From Vibrio harveyi NBRC 15634 = ATCC 14126 = KCTC 12724 (lineage in GTDB: Bacteria; Pseudomonadota; Gammaproteobacteria; Enterobacterales; Vibrionaceae), in contig NZ_BCUF01000013.1 in NCBI RefSeq assembly GCF_001591145.1, positions 1 through 64,000 on the forward strand: a DNA stretch of 64,000 bases, read 5' to 3'. Positions 43,177 to 52,702 of the stretch are shown here, piece after piece. The notes below the pieces were generated by a model that made no database searches, was not told where the DNA came from, and saw only the letters and a list, made by a program, of their open reading frames with translations. Every line of letters begins with the position of its first letter. Positions within the stretch are counted from its first letter, which is position 1. The position numbers and the translations under genes were made by a program.

Positions 43177-43857
43177 ATGAATCAGTTACCCACTTGGCAC
43201 GATGTGATCGGCGAAGAAAAACAGCAGAGCTACTTTGTCGATACTTTGAATTTTGTTGAAGCAGAACGAGCGGCAGGCAAAGCCATTTATCCGCCAGCCA
43301 AAGACGTATTTAACGCTTTTTGTTTTACCGAATTCAAAGACGTTAAGGTAGTGATTCTGGGGCAAGATCCTTACCACGGTCCTAATCAAGCGCATGGTTT
43401 GTGTTTCTCTGTGTTGCCCGGCATTAAAACGCCACCGTCTTTGGTGAATATGTACAAAGAGTTGGCGCAAGATATCGAAGGTTTTCAAATTCCTCAACAT
43501 GGCTTTTTGCAAAGCTGGGCAGAGCAAGGTGTGTTGCTACTAAATACCGTATTGACGGTAGAGCAGGGCAAAGCACACTCGCACTCAAAAACGGGCTGGG
43601 AAACCTTTACTGACCGCGTAATTGAAGCGATTAACCAGCATCAACAAGGAGTGGTGTTCCTGCTGTGGGGCTCACACGCGCAGAAGAAAGGTCGCTTTAT
43701 CGATCGTAACAAACACTATGTGTTAACGGCACCGCATCCATCACCGTTGTCTGCTCACCGAGGTTTCTTTGGTAGCAAACCATTTTCACAAGCGAACCAG
43801 ATCCTCTCTCAGCAAGGCAAAGAGGTCATCAATTGGCACCTACCAATGGTGGTGTAA
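43177..43857 (+). CDS. ung: Uracil-DNA glycosylase Ung
   Basis: This 226-residue family 1 glycosylase removes uracil from DNA. The catalytic water-activating loop [18 protein letters not shown] carries the Asp, and [13 protein letters not shown] is the leucine-intercalation loop with the catalytic His. The length matches E. coli Ung (229). AGGA lies just upstream of the ATG. A strong terminator follows. Confidence 0.98.
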   Translation: MNQLPTWHDVIGEEKQQSYFVDTLNFVEAERAAGKAIYPPAKDVFNAFCFTEFKDVKVVILGQDPYHGPNQAHGLCFSVLPGIKTPPSLVNMYKELAQDIEGFQIPQHGFLQSWAEQGVLLLNTVLTVEQGKAHSHSKTGWETFTDRVIEAINQHQQGVVFLLWGSHAQKKGRFIDRNKHYVLTAPHPSPLSAHRGFFGSKPFSQANQILSQQGKEVINWHLPMVV

Positions 43858-43895
43858 AGTGCACTTTCCTCTTATATAAGGAGAGAGCAATCAGT

Positions 43896-43929
43896 ACAGC
43901 GATCGTGACATCACGATCGCTGTTTTTTT
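43896..43929 (+). terminator. Rho-independent terminator after ung
   Basis: A perfect 13-base inverted repeat (ACAGCGATCGTGA / TCACGATCGCTGT) separated by two bases is followed by seven T. Confidence 0.9.
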
Positions 43930-43999
43930 GAACACCGTCGAGTCAGGTTTTCGCTTTCTCATATACACTTATTAAAAGTAGGTGTTAAGGAGAGACGCT

Positions 44000-44551
44000 A
44001 TGATGATCGAAAGAATTCGACGCGAACACGGCTATATGGTCCGTCTGCTGGCAATACTGCGCCACAAATTGAATGAGATTAAACAAGAACGCGCCATCAA
44101 CTATGCGTTGGTGAGTGAGATCGTGGATTATCTTTCTAACCATTCAGAAAAAATTCACCATCCTAAAGAAGACATTCTCTATCGCTACTTCCTAGAGCAT
44201 TATGGTCAGCAAAAGACCATGGAAAACTTGGAACAGGAACATCAAGATCTGGCGGACAAAACCAAAGCGTTTTCAATGTTGATTGAGATGATTTTGCAGG
44301 ATGCTGTTGTCCCTCAAGATATGTTCGTTGCTCAGCTTGAAGACTTCATCGTGACGCAAAAGCGCCATCTGGAGCTAGAAGAGCGCCAAATCTTACCTCT
44401 AATTGAAGAGTTGTTCACTTCGCAAGACTGGCAATATGTTGAAAGCCTATGGCATGAGAACGAGGACGATCCTGTGTTTGGTAATACTATTGCAGATCGC
44501 TACAAGCAACTTGCTGATCGAGTGCGTCAGAACGACGCTGAGTTTGTCTAA
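44000..44551 (+). CDS. Hemerythrin domain (HHE) protein
   Basis: This 183-residue helical protein is of the HHE cation-binding family. The start is ATG 44000, with AAGGAG seven bases upstream; the open frame extends six codons further. Likely di-iron ligands are His in IRREHGYMVRL, His in HPKEDILY, His in LEQEHQDL and the late His/Glu of KRHLELEERQILP. Hemerythrin-like proteins bind oxygen or nitric oxide or serve in iron-cluster repair; which of these applies is unknown. It is monocistronic. Confidence 0.85.
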   Translation: MMIERIRREHGYMVRLLAILRHKLNEIKQERAINYALVSEIVDYLSNHSEKIHHPKEDILYRYFLEHYGQQKTMENLEQEHQDLADKTKAFSMLIEMILQDAVVPQDMFVAQLEDFIVTQKRHLELEERQILPLIEELFTSQDWQYVESLWHENEDDPVFGNTIADRYKQLADRVRQNDAEFV

Positions 44552-44560
44552 AACATAAAA

Positions 44561-44610
44561 ATGACGAAGTAATCGATTGCGTGTGCGTGGTTTGTTTCGT
44601 CATTTTCTTG
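44561..44610 (+). terminator. Probable terminator after the hemerythrin gene
   Basis: ATGACGAA / TTCGTCAT arms with a long 27-base loop are followed by TTTTCTTG. The large loop makes it a weak candidate. Confidence 0.4.
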
Positions 44611-44746
44611 TCTGATGGGAATTGTTTAGAAATTGTCTCGTTTAAAATATGAGTGAAAACTGAGGGAAATTCTCAATAGATAAGAATGGGCGTCATGCCA
44701 ATAAAATCAGCATGAAAATCACCCACTTTTGTCCTCTCTATAAATG

Positions 44747-44775
44747 ACAAAAGGCACCATTGAGGTGCCTTTTGT
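44747..44775 (-). terminator. Terminator downstream of the DUF3545-like gene
   Basis: A perfect ten-base stem AAAAGGCACC / GGTGCCTTTT with a five-base loop ends eight bases from the stop of the minus-strand gene. Confidence 0.85.
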
Positions 44776-44780
44776 GCGAA

Positions 44781-44966
44781 TTATAGTTTGATGTCATCCA
44801 GAGTGATGTCGTTGCAGACATCGAGTTCGCGCAGCTCTTTGAGCAAATTGCGTCTATCGTTCATTTCTTCGATTTCTCGCCACTTACGCTTCACTGGTTT
44901 TGAGCGAGACTTGGTTGTTGAGGTAGTATCCAGACCAAATAGGTCATCGAGTTGAAAGCCTTCCAT
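44781..44966 (-). CDS. Small DUF3545-like protein
   Basis: This 61-residue charged protein has the recognisable segment KRKWREIEEMNDRRNLLKEL, which I associate with DUF3545 of vibrios and Shewanella, a family without known function. It has no signal peptide or membrane segment and is predicted helical. A GGTGG stretch precedes the ATG and a strong terminator follows, both supporting a real gene. Confidence 0.75.
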   Translation of the reverse strand: MEGFQLDDLFGLDTTSTTKSRSKPVKRKWREIEEMNDRRNLLKELRELDVCNDITLDDIKL

Positions 44967-45688
44967 AAGCCACCTTTACCTTTTTCTATCTAAACTGTTA
45001 TATCCAGTCCTTGTGGAGCTTTTTAAGTACCACAATAGGCGTGAGAATAACCATGATATATTTCGCATTTGTGTCGGTAACATGACATTTTCGCGTAAAA
45101 ATACTCACAGAATCACATTTTGCACATATCTGAAGTGGACAAAAAATAAGCGAACGAACTCACGAAAACGATTAAATGAAGAGATTTGGTATGTTAATTC
45201 GAAGGGCTCATTTTACTCAATTTTTGAATACTAAGGTTGCATAGCATCGCTTTGATTAAAATGTATCCAATCGTAACAAAGCGGAGTAAGAAATTTTTCT
45301 CAGATACCTTGTGATAACTAGCCTCATCAAAAATAAATGGTATTGCGTTTTGTTAATGATGAAAGGGCTATTTATGTTGAGATTTGATAAACAAGATGTT
45401 GCTGTTTGTGAGCGTTAAGTTTTCCTTTTATGTTAACTTTTGGTGACTTTCTAGTGAAAAATAACAATGTTATTTTACTTGTTGCATATTGATTTTTGCT
45501 TTTCGAGGCTGCATTATCCGCCCGTCAAAAAATACGCTGGTACGTAAAATGGATGCATGAAGCGACGTTTACGATTCTAGATTGCGCAATAAACATTACT
45601 CAAAAAGCTAAGCACACTTTGACACTTAGCAGGCAATCTGGTGGATGGCTTGGAAGCAAAGACCGGCGCAACTCACTTTGAGGTACAC
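44967..45688. other. Long intergenic region, no confident gene
   Basis: About 720 bases of AT-rich DNA lie before the symporter gene. Two open frames (45013-45234 and 45496-45681) have no ribosome site and atypical composition and are rejected. An inverted repeat GCTAAG / CTTAGC with a 12-base loop sits at 45607-45630. I looked for a glycine riboswitch, known upstream of a V. cholerae symporter of this family, and saw no such conserved core. A long mRNA leader or small RNA remains possible. Confidence 0.4.
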
Positions 45689-47125
45689 ATGACAGACTTA
45701 ATCAATTTGATGAACGATCTCCTTTGGGGTTCGATTCTGGTTTATCTTCTTGTTGGTGTAGGAATCTACTTCACCGTTCGATTGGGATTCATTCAATTCC
45801 GTCATTTCGGCCACATGTTCTCTGTTCTGAAGAACAGCCGTAAAGCAGACAAAGCTGGTATTTCTTCTTTCCAAGCGCTTTGTACTAGTCTTGCTGCACG
45901 TGTAGGTACAGGTAACATGGCGGGTGTTGCTGTTGCTTTGACAGCAGGTGGTCCTGGTGCAATCTTCTGGATGTGGTTGATTGCAATGCTTGGTATGGCG
46001 ACGTCGTTTGCGGAAAGTACGCTAGCGCAGCTATACAAAACCAAAGATGATGATGGCAACTACCGCGGTGGTCCTGCTTACTACATGGAAAAAGGTTTGG
46101 GCATGCGCTGGATGGGCGTGCTGTTCTCGATTTTCCTAATCATCGCTTTTGGTTTGGTATTCAATGCCGTTCAAGCAAACTCAATTGCAAACGCAATGAG
46201 CACTGCATTTGGTTGGAATGACCTTTATGTTGGTATTGCTGTTGTAGCACTGTCAGCCGTCGTTATCTTTGGTGGTATTAAGCGTATTGCGAAAGTAGCT
46301 GAACTGATTGTTCCAGTGATGGCACTAGCATACTTACTACTAGCGTTGTTTGTGATGTTCTCTAACCTAGACAAACTACCAGATGTGCTAATGCTTATCT
46401 TCAAGAGCGCATTTGGTCTGCAAGAAGCAGCTGCGGGTGGTCTTGGTTACGCAATCGCACAAGCGATGATCAACGGTATCAAACGCGGTCTGTTCTCGAA
46501 CGAAGCTGGTATGGGTTCTGCACCAAATGCAGCAGCATCTGCAACCCCTTATCCACCGCACCCTGCATCTCAAGGTTACGTTCAGATGCTAGGCGTATTC
46601 ATGGATACGATTGTTATCTGTTCTGCGACAGTGGCTATCATCCTTATGTCAGGTGAGTACGTTGGTCAAGCAACGGAAGTGACCGGTATTGAGCTAACTC
46701 AGCGTGCATTGAGCTCACAAGTTGGTGATTGGGGCAGCATCTTTGTTGCTGTTGCGATCTTCTTCTTCGCATTTACTTCGATTATTGCGAACTACTCATA
46801 CGCTGAAACGAACCTAATCTTCCTAGAGCACAACCACAAAGCAGGTCTAGGCATCTTCCGTATCATTGTATTGGGTATGGTTATGTTCGGTGCGCTAGCA
46901 TCACTACCTGTGGTTTGGTCACTGGCTGACGTATCAATGGGTTTGATGGCGATAGTGAACTTGGTGGCTATTCTATTGCTATCTGGTATCGTGATTAAAC
47001 TGGCGAAAGACTACAACCGCCAGCTAAGCGAAGGTAAAGTGCCGACGTTTGATGCAAATGACTTCCCTGAGCTGAAGTCTCAGCTAGAAGATGGCATTTG
47101 GGACAACACGAAAAAAGAAGACTAA
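45689..47125 (+). CDS. Alanine/glycine:cation symporter (AGCS family)
   Basis: This 478-residue inner-membrane sodium-coupled amino acid symporter has about eleven helices. Typical AGCS motifs are [20 protein letters not shown] (substrate and sodium site) and the later [17 protein letters not shown]. The start is ATG 45689, with GAGG five bases upstream; the 16 extra codons of the longer frame are unlikely. The substrate is alanine or glycine by family, not distinguishable here. It ends in a perfect terminator. Confidence 0.93.
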   Translation: MTDLINLMNDLLWGSILVYLLVGVGIYFTVRLGFIQFRHFGHMFSVLKNSRKADKAGISSFQALCTSLAARVGTGNMAGVAVALTAGGPGAIFWMWLIAMLGMATSFAESTLAQLYKTKDDDGNYRGGPAYYMEKGLGMRWMGVLFSIFLIIAFGLVFNAVQANSIANAMSTAFGWNDLYVGIAVVALSAVVIFGGIKRIAKVAELIVPVMALAYLLLALFVMFSNLDKLPDVLMLIFKSAFGLQEAAAGGLGYAIAQAMINGIKRGLFSNEAGMGSAPNAAASATPYPPHPASQGYVQMLGVFMDTIVICSATVAIILMSGEYVGQATEVTGIELTQRALSSQVGDWGSIFVAVAIFFFAFTSIIANYSYAETNLIFLEHNHKAGLGIFRIIVLGMVMFGALASLPVVWSLADVSMGLMAIVNLVAILLLSGIVIKLAKDYNRQLSEGKVPTFDANDFPELKSQLEDGIWDNTKKED

Positions 47126-47170
47126 GTGATGTTCACTGCCAATCATTGTTGAAAGCTATCAACACGATTC

Positions 47171-47203
47171 AAAAAGCCATGCAGACAATGCATGGCTTTT
47201 TTT
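47171..47203 (+). terminator. Terminator after the AGCS symporter gene
   Basis: AAAAAGCCATGCA / TGCATGGCTTTTT arms with a five-base loop are followed by T, 45 bases past the stop. Confidence 0.92.
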
Positions 47204-47241
47204 GTACTCTAATGGAAAATAAAATTAGGGAAGTTAAAGTC

Positions 47242-48018
47242 ATGCTCATCGTAGTTTCTCCAGCTAAAACGCTCGATTACGAATCACCACTCGCGACCGA
47301 GAAGTTTACTCAACCTGACTTGGTTAGCTATTCAAAAGCGCTGATCGAGGTATGCCGTAAATTAACACCTGCCGATGTTGCATCACTGATGAAAGTGAGC
47401 GACAAAATCGCTGATTTGAACGTTGGCCGTTTCCAAGAGTGGAGTGAAACTTTCACCACAGATAATGCACGCCAAGCCATTTTGGCATTTAAAGGCGATG
47501 TGTACACAGGTCTTGAAGCGGAAACCCTTTCTGACGCTGATTTTGACTACGCTCAAGATCACCTAAGAATGCTATCTGGTCTATACGGTCTGCTTAAGCC
47601 ACTCGATTTAATGCAGCCATACCGTCTTGAGATGGGCACTAAGCTGGCGAACGACAAGGGATCTAACCTTTACCAGTTCTGGGGTAATGTCATTACCGAT
47701 AAGCTGAATGAAGCGATTGCTGCGCAAGGCGACAACGTATTGATTAACCTTGCATCAAATGAATATTTCAAAGCGGTGAAGCCAAAGAACTTGGATGCAC
47801 AAGTGATCACGCCTATCTTCAAAGACTGTAAGAATGGTCAATATAAGGTGATCAGCTTTTACGCGAAGAAAGCACGCGGCATGATGGCTCGCTACATCAT
47901 CGAAAACCGTATCGAAAGTGTTGCTGACCTCACTAAGTTTGATGTTGCGGGTTACTACTTCGTTGAAGAAGAGTCGACACCAACAGACTTAGTGTTCAAA
48001 CGAGAAGAGCAAAACTGA
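47242..48018 (+). CDS. yaaA: Peroxide stress protein YaaA
   Basis: This 258-residue protein of the YaaA/DUF328 family in E. coli limits free iron and protects DNA during peroxide stress; it binds DNA. It begins [16 protein letters not shown], the family N-terminus, so the start is ATG 47242 and not the much longer open frame that crosses the preceding terminator. [18 protein letters not shown] and [12 protein letters not shown] are the conserved blocks. The length equals E. coli YaaA. Confidence 0.95.
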   Translation: MLIVVSPAKTLDYESPLATEKFTQPDLVSYSKALIEVCRKLTPADVASLMKVSDKIADLNVGRFQEWSETFTTDNARQAILAFKGDVYTGLEAETLSDADFDYAQDHLRMLSGLYGLLKPLDLMQPYRLEMGTKLANDKGSNLYQFWGNVITDKLNEAIAAQGDNVLINLASNEYFKAVKPKNLDAQVITPIFKDCKNGQYKVISFYAKKARGMMARYIIENRIESVADLTKFDVAGYYFVEEESTPTDLVFKREEQN

Positions 48019-48067
48019 TTGAAGTCAGTCAATCGCGAGTTGATGATTCAGTGAAATAAAGTACGCC

Positions 48068-48096
48068 AAAAAGCCGGATAGTTATCCGGCTTTTTT
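48068..48096 (+). terminator. Rho-independent terminator after yaaA
   Basis: AAAAGCCGGATA and TATCCGGCTTTTTT arms separated by two bases, with a T-run, lie 50 bases after the stop. Confidence 0.9.
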
Positions 48097-48172
48097 ATGC
48101 CTATTCGATCTGATCTTAATCGAATTTTTTACATAAAAAGTTTATATCTTAAAAAATAGTTGAGTAATAAAG

Positions 48173-48203
48173 TTTAAAGTTGTATTTTAAATGCAACTTT
48201 AAA
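48173..48203 (+). promoter_or_regulatory. NsrR-like operator in front of aox
   Basis: This is a 31-base palindrome with one G-T mismatch pair around a central T. Its half-sites are AAAGTTGTATTT and AAATGCAACTTT, resembling the NsrR pattern (ATGYATTT, spacer, AAATRCAT). It ends a few bases before the aox ribosome site, where bound repressor would block transcription. The V. fischeri aox gene is known to be repressed by NsrR and induced by nitric oxide. Confidence 0.65.
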
Positions 48204-48219
48204 AATAAGGAGTTCTCCT

Positions 48220-48855
48220 ATGTCAGACTTCAAGCTCACACACAAAAAAGCCTCTAAGTTATCGGAGTACGTTGCACTGCGTATTACCAAATTGCTGAAA
48301 TTCACTCTGAACATCTTTTATGGCAAGAAATATGCGAAACGAGCGGTAATTCTCGAAACCATCGCAGCCGTGCCGGGCATGGTAGCTGGGATGTTCAATC
48401 ACTTGAAAGCGCTACGCCGAATGAAAGATGATGAAGGCTGGATCCGAGAACTTCTCGATGAGGCTGAGAACGAGCGCATGCACCTGATGATTTTCCTCGA
48501 TATTGCCAAGCCAAGTTTGGTTGAGCGTTTGTTGGTGTTGCTGGGACAAGGTGTTTTCATTGTTGTGTACAGCTTCATCTATCTGCTGTCTTCTAAAATC
48601 GCTCACCGTGTTGTTGGTTACTTCGAAGAAGAAGCGTGTAACAGCTACACTGAGTACCTAGAGAAAATTGATAGCGGGGAAGTGGAGAACGTACCAGCCC
48701 CGACTCTGGCGATTGATTACTACAAGCTGCCAACTGATGCGATGCTAAGAGATGTGATTTTGCGTATTCGAGAGGATGAAGCGGGGCACCGTGACCGTAA
48801 CCATGGCTTCGCTGATGCCTATGAAGACAAAACCTTGCCTGCTCATCAACTATAG
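48220..48855 (+). CDS. aox: Alternative oxidase Aox
   Basis: This 211-residue membrane-associated di-iron ubiquinol oxidase reduces oxygen to water without pumping protons and is insensitive to cyanide and nitric oxide. The iron ligands are in place: Glu46 (LETIAAVPGM), Glu85 and His88 (AENERMHL), Glu in FEEEACNSYTEYL, and Glu and His in EDEAGHRDRNH. The N-terminus lacks the plant regulatory cysteines. AAGGAG lies close before the ATG, directly after a long palindrome that looks like an NsrR operator. Confidence 0.95.
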   Translation: MSDFKLTHKKASKLSEYVALRITKLLKFTLNIFYGKKYAKRAVILETIAAVPGMVAGMFNHLKALRRMKDDEGWIRELLDEAENERMHLMIFLDIAKPSLVERLLVLLGQGVFIVVYSFIYLLSSKIAHRVVGYFEEEACNSYTEYLEKIDSGEVENVPAPTLAIDYYKLPTDAMLRDVILRIREDEAGHRDRNHGFADAYEDKTLPAHQL

Positions 48856-48864
48856 ATGAAAAAC

Positions 48865-48892
48865 AAAAAGAGCCGCGATTGCGGCTCTTTTA
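48865..48892. terminator. Bidirectional terminator between aox and srmB
   Basis: A perfect 11-base stem AAAAGAGCCGC / GCGGCTCTTTT with a GATT loop separates the two convergent genes. Confidence 0.92.
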
Positions 48893-48915
48893 GATTTGAA
48901 ATCAATCAGACGTGA

Positions 48916-50139
48916 TTACTTCTTCTTAGCGGTTTTCTTTTTCGCTACTTTCTTCTTGTCGTCTTTTTTCTTTTTCTTCTTAAACACAGGCTTTTTGTGT
49001 TTAGGGCGCATCTCTTTCACGAAACGTTCTTTGATGTCTTCTTTCACGTAACGAGCAACGCGATCCATCATTGGTTGGTCGTGCGCTTCTACGATTGAGA
49101 TAGCATTACCTTTTTTACCTGCACGAGCCGTACGACCAATGCGGTGAAGGTACACGTCTGCCGTGCGTGGCATATCGTAGTTGATTACGTGTGATACGTC
49201 AGGAAGGTCGATACCGCGTGCCGCTACGTCTGTCGCTAATAGCACGTTTACAGTGCCTTCACGGAAGCGAGAAATCGCGTTGTTACGACGATCTTGAGGC
49301 ATTTCGCCTTGAATCCAAGAACATGGAATCTGTGCGCTCTCTAACTGGGCACGAAGCTCTGCTAAACGCTCGCGAGTCTTCAAGAATACGATAGTGCGTT
49401 CTGCTTGCTCTGTGATGATGTGTTTTAGTAGGGCAAGTTTATGCTCTGCGTCATCAGCACGATGGTACCACTGTGCGATCTTCTTACGCTCACGTAGTGG
49501 TGATTTTGCGTCGATCTCTGCTGGTTCGTTCAGTAGGTCTGCTGTGAAACCCTCTACGCCTTTGCCTTCTAGTGTTGCTGAGAACAGAAGGGTTTGTTTG
49601 CGCCAGCGACATTCGTTAGACAGACGGTCAACAGTTGGAGCAAAGCCCATGTCTAGCATGCGGTCTGCTTCATCAAGGATTAGCCATTCAATCGCACGAC
49701 AGTCAAAACGTTCTGCGTCAATGTATTCACGTAGACGACCTGGTGTTGCTACCACGATATCTTGCGTCGTTGCTAGGATATCTGCGTGCTCTTGGTATTG
49801 AACACCACCAGTGATGGTGAAGATGTTTAGCTTGGTGTTTTTCGCTAAAGCACGAGCTTGATCCGCTACCTGCATCGCAAGTTCACGAGTTGGGGTTAGG
49901 ATCAGAATACGTGCAGGTCCCGGTTTACGACGTGGGAAATCTTGCAGGTATTGCAGTGCTGGCAGGACGAATGCTGCCGTTTTACCAGTACCAGTTGGTG
50001 CTGACGCTAGAATGTCACGACCATCTAACGCTTGTGGAATCGCTTCTGCCTGAATTTTAGTTGGGCGTTCGTAGCCCATCTCGTCAATGGCTTCAAGTAG
50101 GTTTTGGTCTAGATCAAGTTCAGCAAAGGTTCTGATCAC
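48916..50139 (-). CDS. srmB: ATP-dependent RNA helicase SrmB
   Basis: This 407-residue DEAD-box helicase acts in early 50S ribosome assembly. The motifs run in order: the Q motif (RPTKIQAEAIP), ASAPTGTGKTAA (I), PTRELAMQ (Ia), DEAD at about 158, SATLEG (III) and HRIGRTARAGKKG (VI). The C-terminus is a pure lysine-rich tail (about 30 residues) that is shorter and more repetitive than in E. coli SrmB (444 aa) and probably binds rRNA. As in E. coli, trmN lies next to it, here on the same strand. Confidence 0.95.
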   Translation of the reverse strand: MIRTFAELDLDQNLLEAIDEMGYERPTKIQAEAIPQALDGRDILASAPTGTGKTAAFVLPALQYLQDFPRRKPGPARILILTPTRELAMQVADQARALAKNTKLNIFTITGGVQYQEHADILATTQDIVVATPGRLREYIDAERFDCRAIEWLILDEADRMLDMGFAPTVDRLSNECRWRKQTLLFSATLEGKGVEGFTADLLNEPAEIDAKSPLRERKKIAQWYHRADDAEHKLALLKHIITEQAERTIVFLKTRERLAELRAQLESAQIPCSWIQGEMPQDRRNNAISRFREGTVNVLLATDVAARGIDLPDVSHVINYDMPRTADVYLHRIGRTARAGKKGNAISIVEAHDQPMMDRVARYVKEDIKERFVKEMRPKHKKPVFKKKKKKDDKKKVAKKKTAKKK

Positions 50140-50246
50140 AATGAGTTCTCCACAAGCAAAGCTTGGTTAATGGTTCGCCACAGCAGCATAGAATATAAAA
50201 AGGTCGCACATTATAAAGTGATTGGTGACAAGGATCACATGTTATT

Positions 50247-50966
50247 TCACATCTTAAGATAAAACTCGCGAGTTAGCTGAGTAAAGTCGTCGCTATAACC
50301 CTCGTTTGAGTGAATGATCAAGTGCGTTTCTTGAGTATCACAAGCTTGTTTGGCTAATTCAAACAGTAAACGGTGGACTGGCTTTTTCTGTGATGGTTGC
50401 ACGCGACAGATGCGCGATAAGAACCATCCTTGCTGTTTAGCCATGGCAATAAACAATTCGCCTTCTGTAATCGGCAGAACAAAACTGGCAGTACCGTCTT
50501 CTTCGAGTAGTTCATTACAGCGTTTAAGTAATGAAGCGTGTTGCAAAGTATCCGTGTGTCGAGCAGTTGCACGTTGGCTTTGCTTCGATTGCTCACCACT
50601 GTTGAAGTAGGGCGGATTACAGATGATGTGCTCGAAGCGATGTGTTAGTTCAAACTGCAATACATCAGCGTGGTGGATGTGAAGCCTGTCGGACCAAGAG
50701 GATAGGGTGAAGTTTTGCTGCGCTGCTTCTACCGCCGATGTTTCAATATCAAGAGCGGTGATCTGTGCGGCAGGAAATCGCTGTGCACACATTAGTGCTA
50801 GCAAGCCCGTGCCTGTACCAATGTCCAAAATTTTACTCTGTGGTGAGCAATTTGCCCAAGCGCCAAGCATCACACCATCAGTGCTGACGGGCATGCCACT
50901 TTCACCGCCGTGAATCGAAAACTGCTTGAACTTGAAGTCCTTAGTCTGAAATTTTTCGCTCTTCAT
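50247..50966 (-). CDS. trmN: tRNA1(Val) (adenine(37)-N6)-methyltransferase
   Basis: This class I SAM methyltransferase (YfiC) modifies A37 of tRNA1(Val). The SAM-binding motif is ILDIGTGTGLLALMCAQR and the N6-adenine catalytic motif is NPPY at about residue 123. The start is most likely ATG 50966 (239 aa), beginning MKSEKFQTKDFKFKQFSIHGG; the frame extends seven codons to a TTG without a ribosome site. In E. coli yfiC and srmB are neighbours too, in divergent orientation; here they are collinear and 107 bases apart. Confidence 0.93.
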   Translation of the reverse strand: MKSEKFQTKDFKFKQFSIHGGESGMPVSTDGVMLGAWANCSPQSKILDIGTGTGLLALMCAQRFPAAQITALDIETSAVEAAQQNFTLSSWSDRLHIHHADVLQFELTHRFEHIICNPPYFNSGEQSKQSQRATARHTDTLQHASLLKRCNELLEEDGTASFVLPITEGELFIAMAKQQGWFLSRICRVQPSQKKPVHRLLFELAKQACDTQETHLIIHSNEGYSDDFTQLTREFYLKM

Positions 50967-51296
50967 GATTGTTTTATTTTTACTCAATAATAGAGTTAAT
51001 TTCTCTATTGTTTCTTAATTGTATAGATTGTTATCTTGTTGGTTATTAAATTGTATTTCAATTTGATCGAGATAATGAACTGGTCTCAAATCTATAGGTA
51101 GTGATATTCACTGCTTTTAAGTTGGCGAACTAAATTAATATGGTGTTTTTTTCTTAAAGGTTGCCAAATGATGGGTACTTCGTCATTATGCGGCGGAAAT
51201 TTATAGATTGAACCACAGGTACTCATTAACTTTGGGTATACAAAAAAGTGGTCGATGCATACACAACATTCATCAATTAGAGAAAAAGGGTTATCT
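50967..51296. other. Regulatory spacer between trmN and brnQ
   Basis: The divergent spacer is AT-rich and holds two perfect short inverted repeats: AATAGAG / CTCTATT (50989-51009) and AGTGA / TCACT (51100-51112). Either could be an operator. No gene or sure promoter was found. Confidence 0.35.
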
Positions 51297-52610
51297 GTGA
51301 AGCAGACGTTAAAACTAACAGATATTATCGCAGTAGGCTTTATGCTATTTGCGTTCTTTTTGGGTGCTGGCAACATCATTTTCCCACCACTAGCGGGTCA
51401 GCTAGCCGGTGATCACCTGATGCCAGCAATGTTCGGTTTCTTGCTAACAGCGGTAGGTCTACCTCTTATTACTATCGTTGCTATTGCTGTGGCAGGCGGC
51501 TCTTGGGATCACTTGACTCAAGATCTTCCTAAGAAAGCAGCAGTGCTGATGGCGGCGTTGATCTTCATCATCATTGGTCCTGCATTTGCTGCACCTCGTA
51601 CAGGTCTTGTAGCATATGAAATGGCAGTGAAACCATTCTTCCTAGATGCCTCTCAAGCGCATCTAACATCATTCTCAATCTTGTTCTTTGCGGTGGCTAT
51701 GATCTTCGCTTGGTTCCAAGGTCGTTTGATTGATTTGATTGGTAAAGTGCTAACGCCAGTTCTGTTCCTTGGTCTTATCGTTCTTGCTATTGCGGTATTC
51801 ATTGACCCACAAGGCGAAATGATGGGCGCGCACGGCGAGTACCTAACTCAACCATTGACTAAGGGCTTCCTTGAAGGCTACAACACCATGGATACGTTCG
51901 CATCGTTGATGTTCGGTATGCTAATGGTGGACGCACTTCGCAGTAAAGGCATCACTGAGCGTGCAGCAACGACAAAATACCTAATCTGTGCTGGCTGTAT
52001 TGCCGCTGCAGGTCTTGCGTTCGTATACATCTCATTGTTCTACCTAGGTGCGACGAGTTCAACTATTGCAGCAGGCGCAGACAACGGTGGTGCTGTGCTG
52101 AGCCAATACGTTCAGGCGCTATTTGGTCCTTACGGTCAGATTGTACTTTCAATCATCGTATTGCTTGCATGTTTGACGACGGCTATCGGTCTTATCTCTG
52201 CATGTTCAGATTTCTTCAGCTCTAAAACGAAACTGACTTACAAGCAGTGGGTTATTATCAACGGTGCGGCTTGTGCACTGATTGCAAACGTTGGTCTGTC
52301 TCAGCTAATTTCTCTATCAGTTCCGGTTCTGTTTGCGCTATACCCAGTAGCAGTAGCATTGGTTGCGCTAACGTTTGTACGTAGCAAGCTTCCAAACCCA
52401 CGAGTGGCTTACCGCTCTGTACTGCTAGTATCACTGTTATTTGCATTGATTGATGCTGCGAAAGTTGCGGGTCTAGACGTGTCTGCATTCAATATGCTGC
52501 CGCTATTTGAAGTGGGCATGGGTTGGGTTCTACCAACATTTGCAGCGATTGTTTGCATGTTCTTTATTGCTAAGTCCTCACAACCAGAGTTGACTGAAGA
52601 AACTGCATAA
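51297..52610 (+). CDS. brnQ: Branched-chain amino acid:cation symporter BrnQ
   Basis: This 437-residue, twelve-helix inner-membrane carrier of the LIVCS family imports leucine, isoleucine and valine with sodium or protons. The signature FALFxGAGNIIFPP appears here as FAFFLGAGNIIFPPLAG near residue 18, and the later LLACLTTAIGLISACSDFF is conserved. The start is set at GTG 51297 (E. coli protein 439 aa); the frame is open for 14 further codons to an ATG at 51255, and AAAAAGGG lies before the GTG. It is monocistronic. Confidence 0.93.
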   Translation: MKQTLKLTDIIAVGFMLFAFFLGAGNIIFPPLAGQLAGDHLMPAMFGFLLTAVGLPLITIVAIAVAGGSWDHLTQDLPKKAAVLMAALIFIIIGPAFAAPRTGLVAYEMAVKPFFLDASQAHLTSFSILFFAVAMIFAWFQGRLIDLIGKVLTPVLFLGLIVLAIAVFIDPQGEMMGAHGEYLTQPLTKGFLEGYNTMDTFASLMFGMLMVDALRSKGITERAATTKYLICAGCIAAAGLAFVYISLFYLGATSSTIAAGADNGGAVLSQYVQALFGPYGQIVLSIIVLLACLTTAIGLISACSDFFSSKTKLTYKQWVIINGAACALIANVGLSQLISLSVPVLFALYPVAVALVALTFVRSKLPNPRVAYRSVLLVSLLFALIDAAKVAGLDVSAFNMLPLFEVGMGWVLPTFAAIVCMFFIAKSSQPELTEETA

Positions 52611-52627
52611 TTGCTGACTAGCAAAAC

Positions 52628-52664
52628 AAAAAAAGCCCGGTGAAGTGATTCGCCGGGCTTTTTG
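52628..52664. terminator. Terminator between brnQ and fldB
   Basis: AGCCCGG / CCGGGCT arms with a 12-base loop are flanked by A and T runs, so they serve both convergent genes. Confidence 0.88.
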
Positions 52665-52702
52665 TTTATCTGTTGTCTAGCAAGTGCTGGATGCCGTATG
52701 AC

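Noticed and set aside
45013..45234. 73-codon open frame upstream of the symporter
   Set aside because: No ribosome site, odd composition (many Arg, Asn, Lys) and no recognisable domain; likely chance in AT-rich DNA.
45496..45681. 61-codon open frame ending just before the symporter
   Set aside because: No ribosome site, and it would overlap the leader; the symporter start at 45689 explains the region better.
45241..45688. Possible glycine riboswitch upstream of the AGCS symporter
   Set aside because: The conserved glycine-aptamer core could not be found by eye in this stretch.
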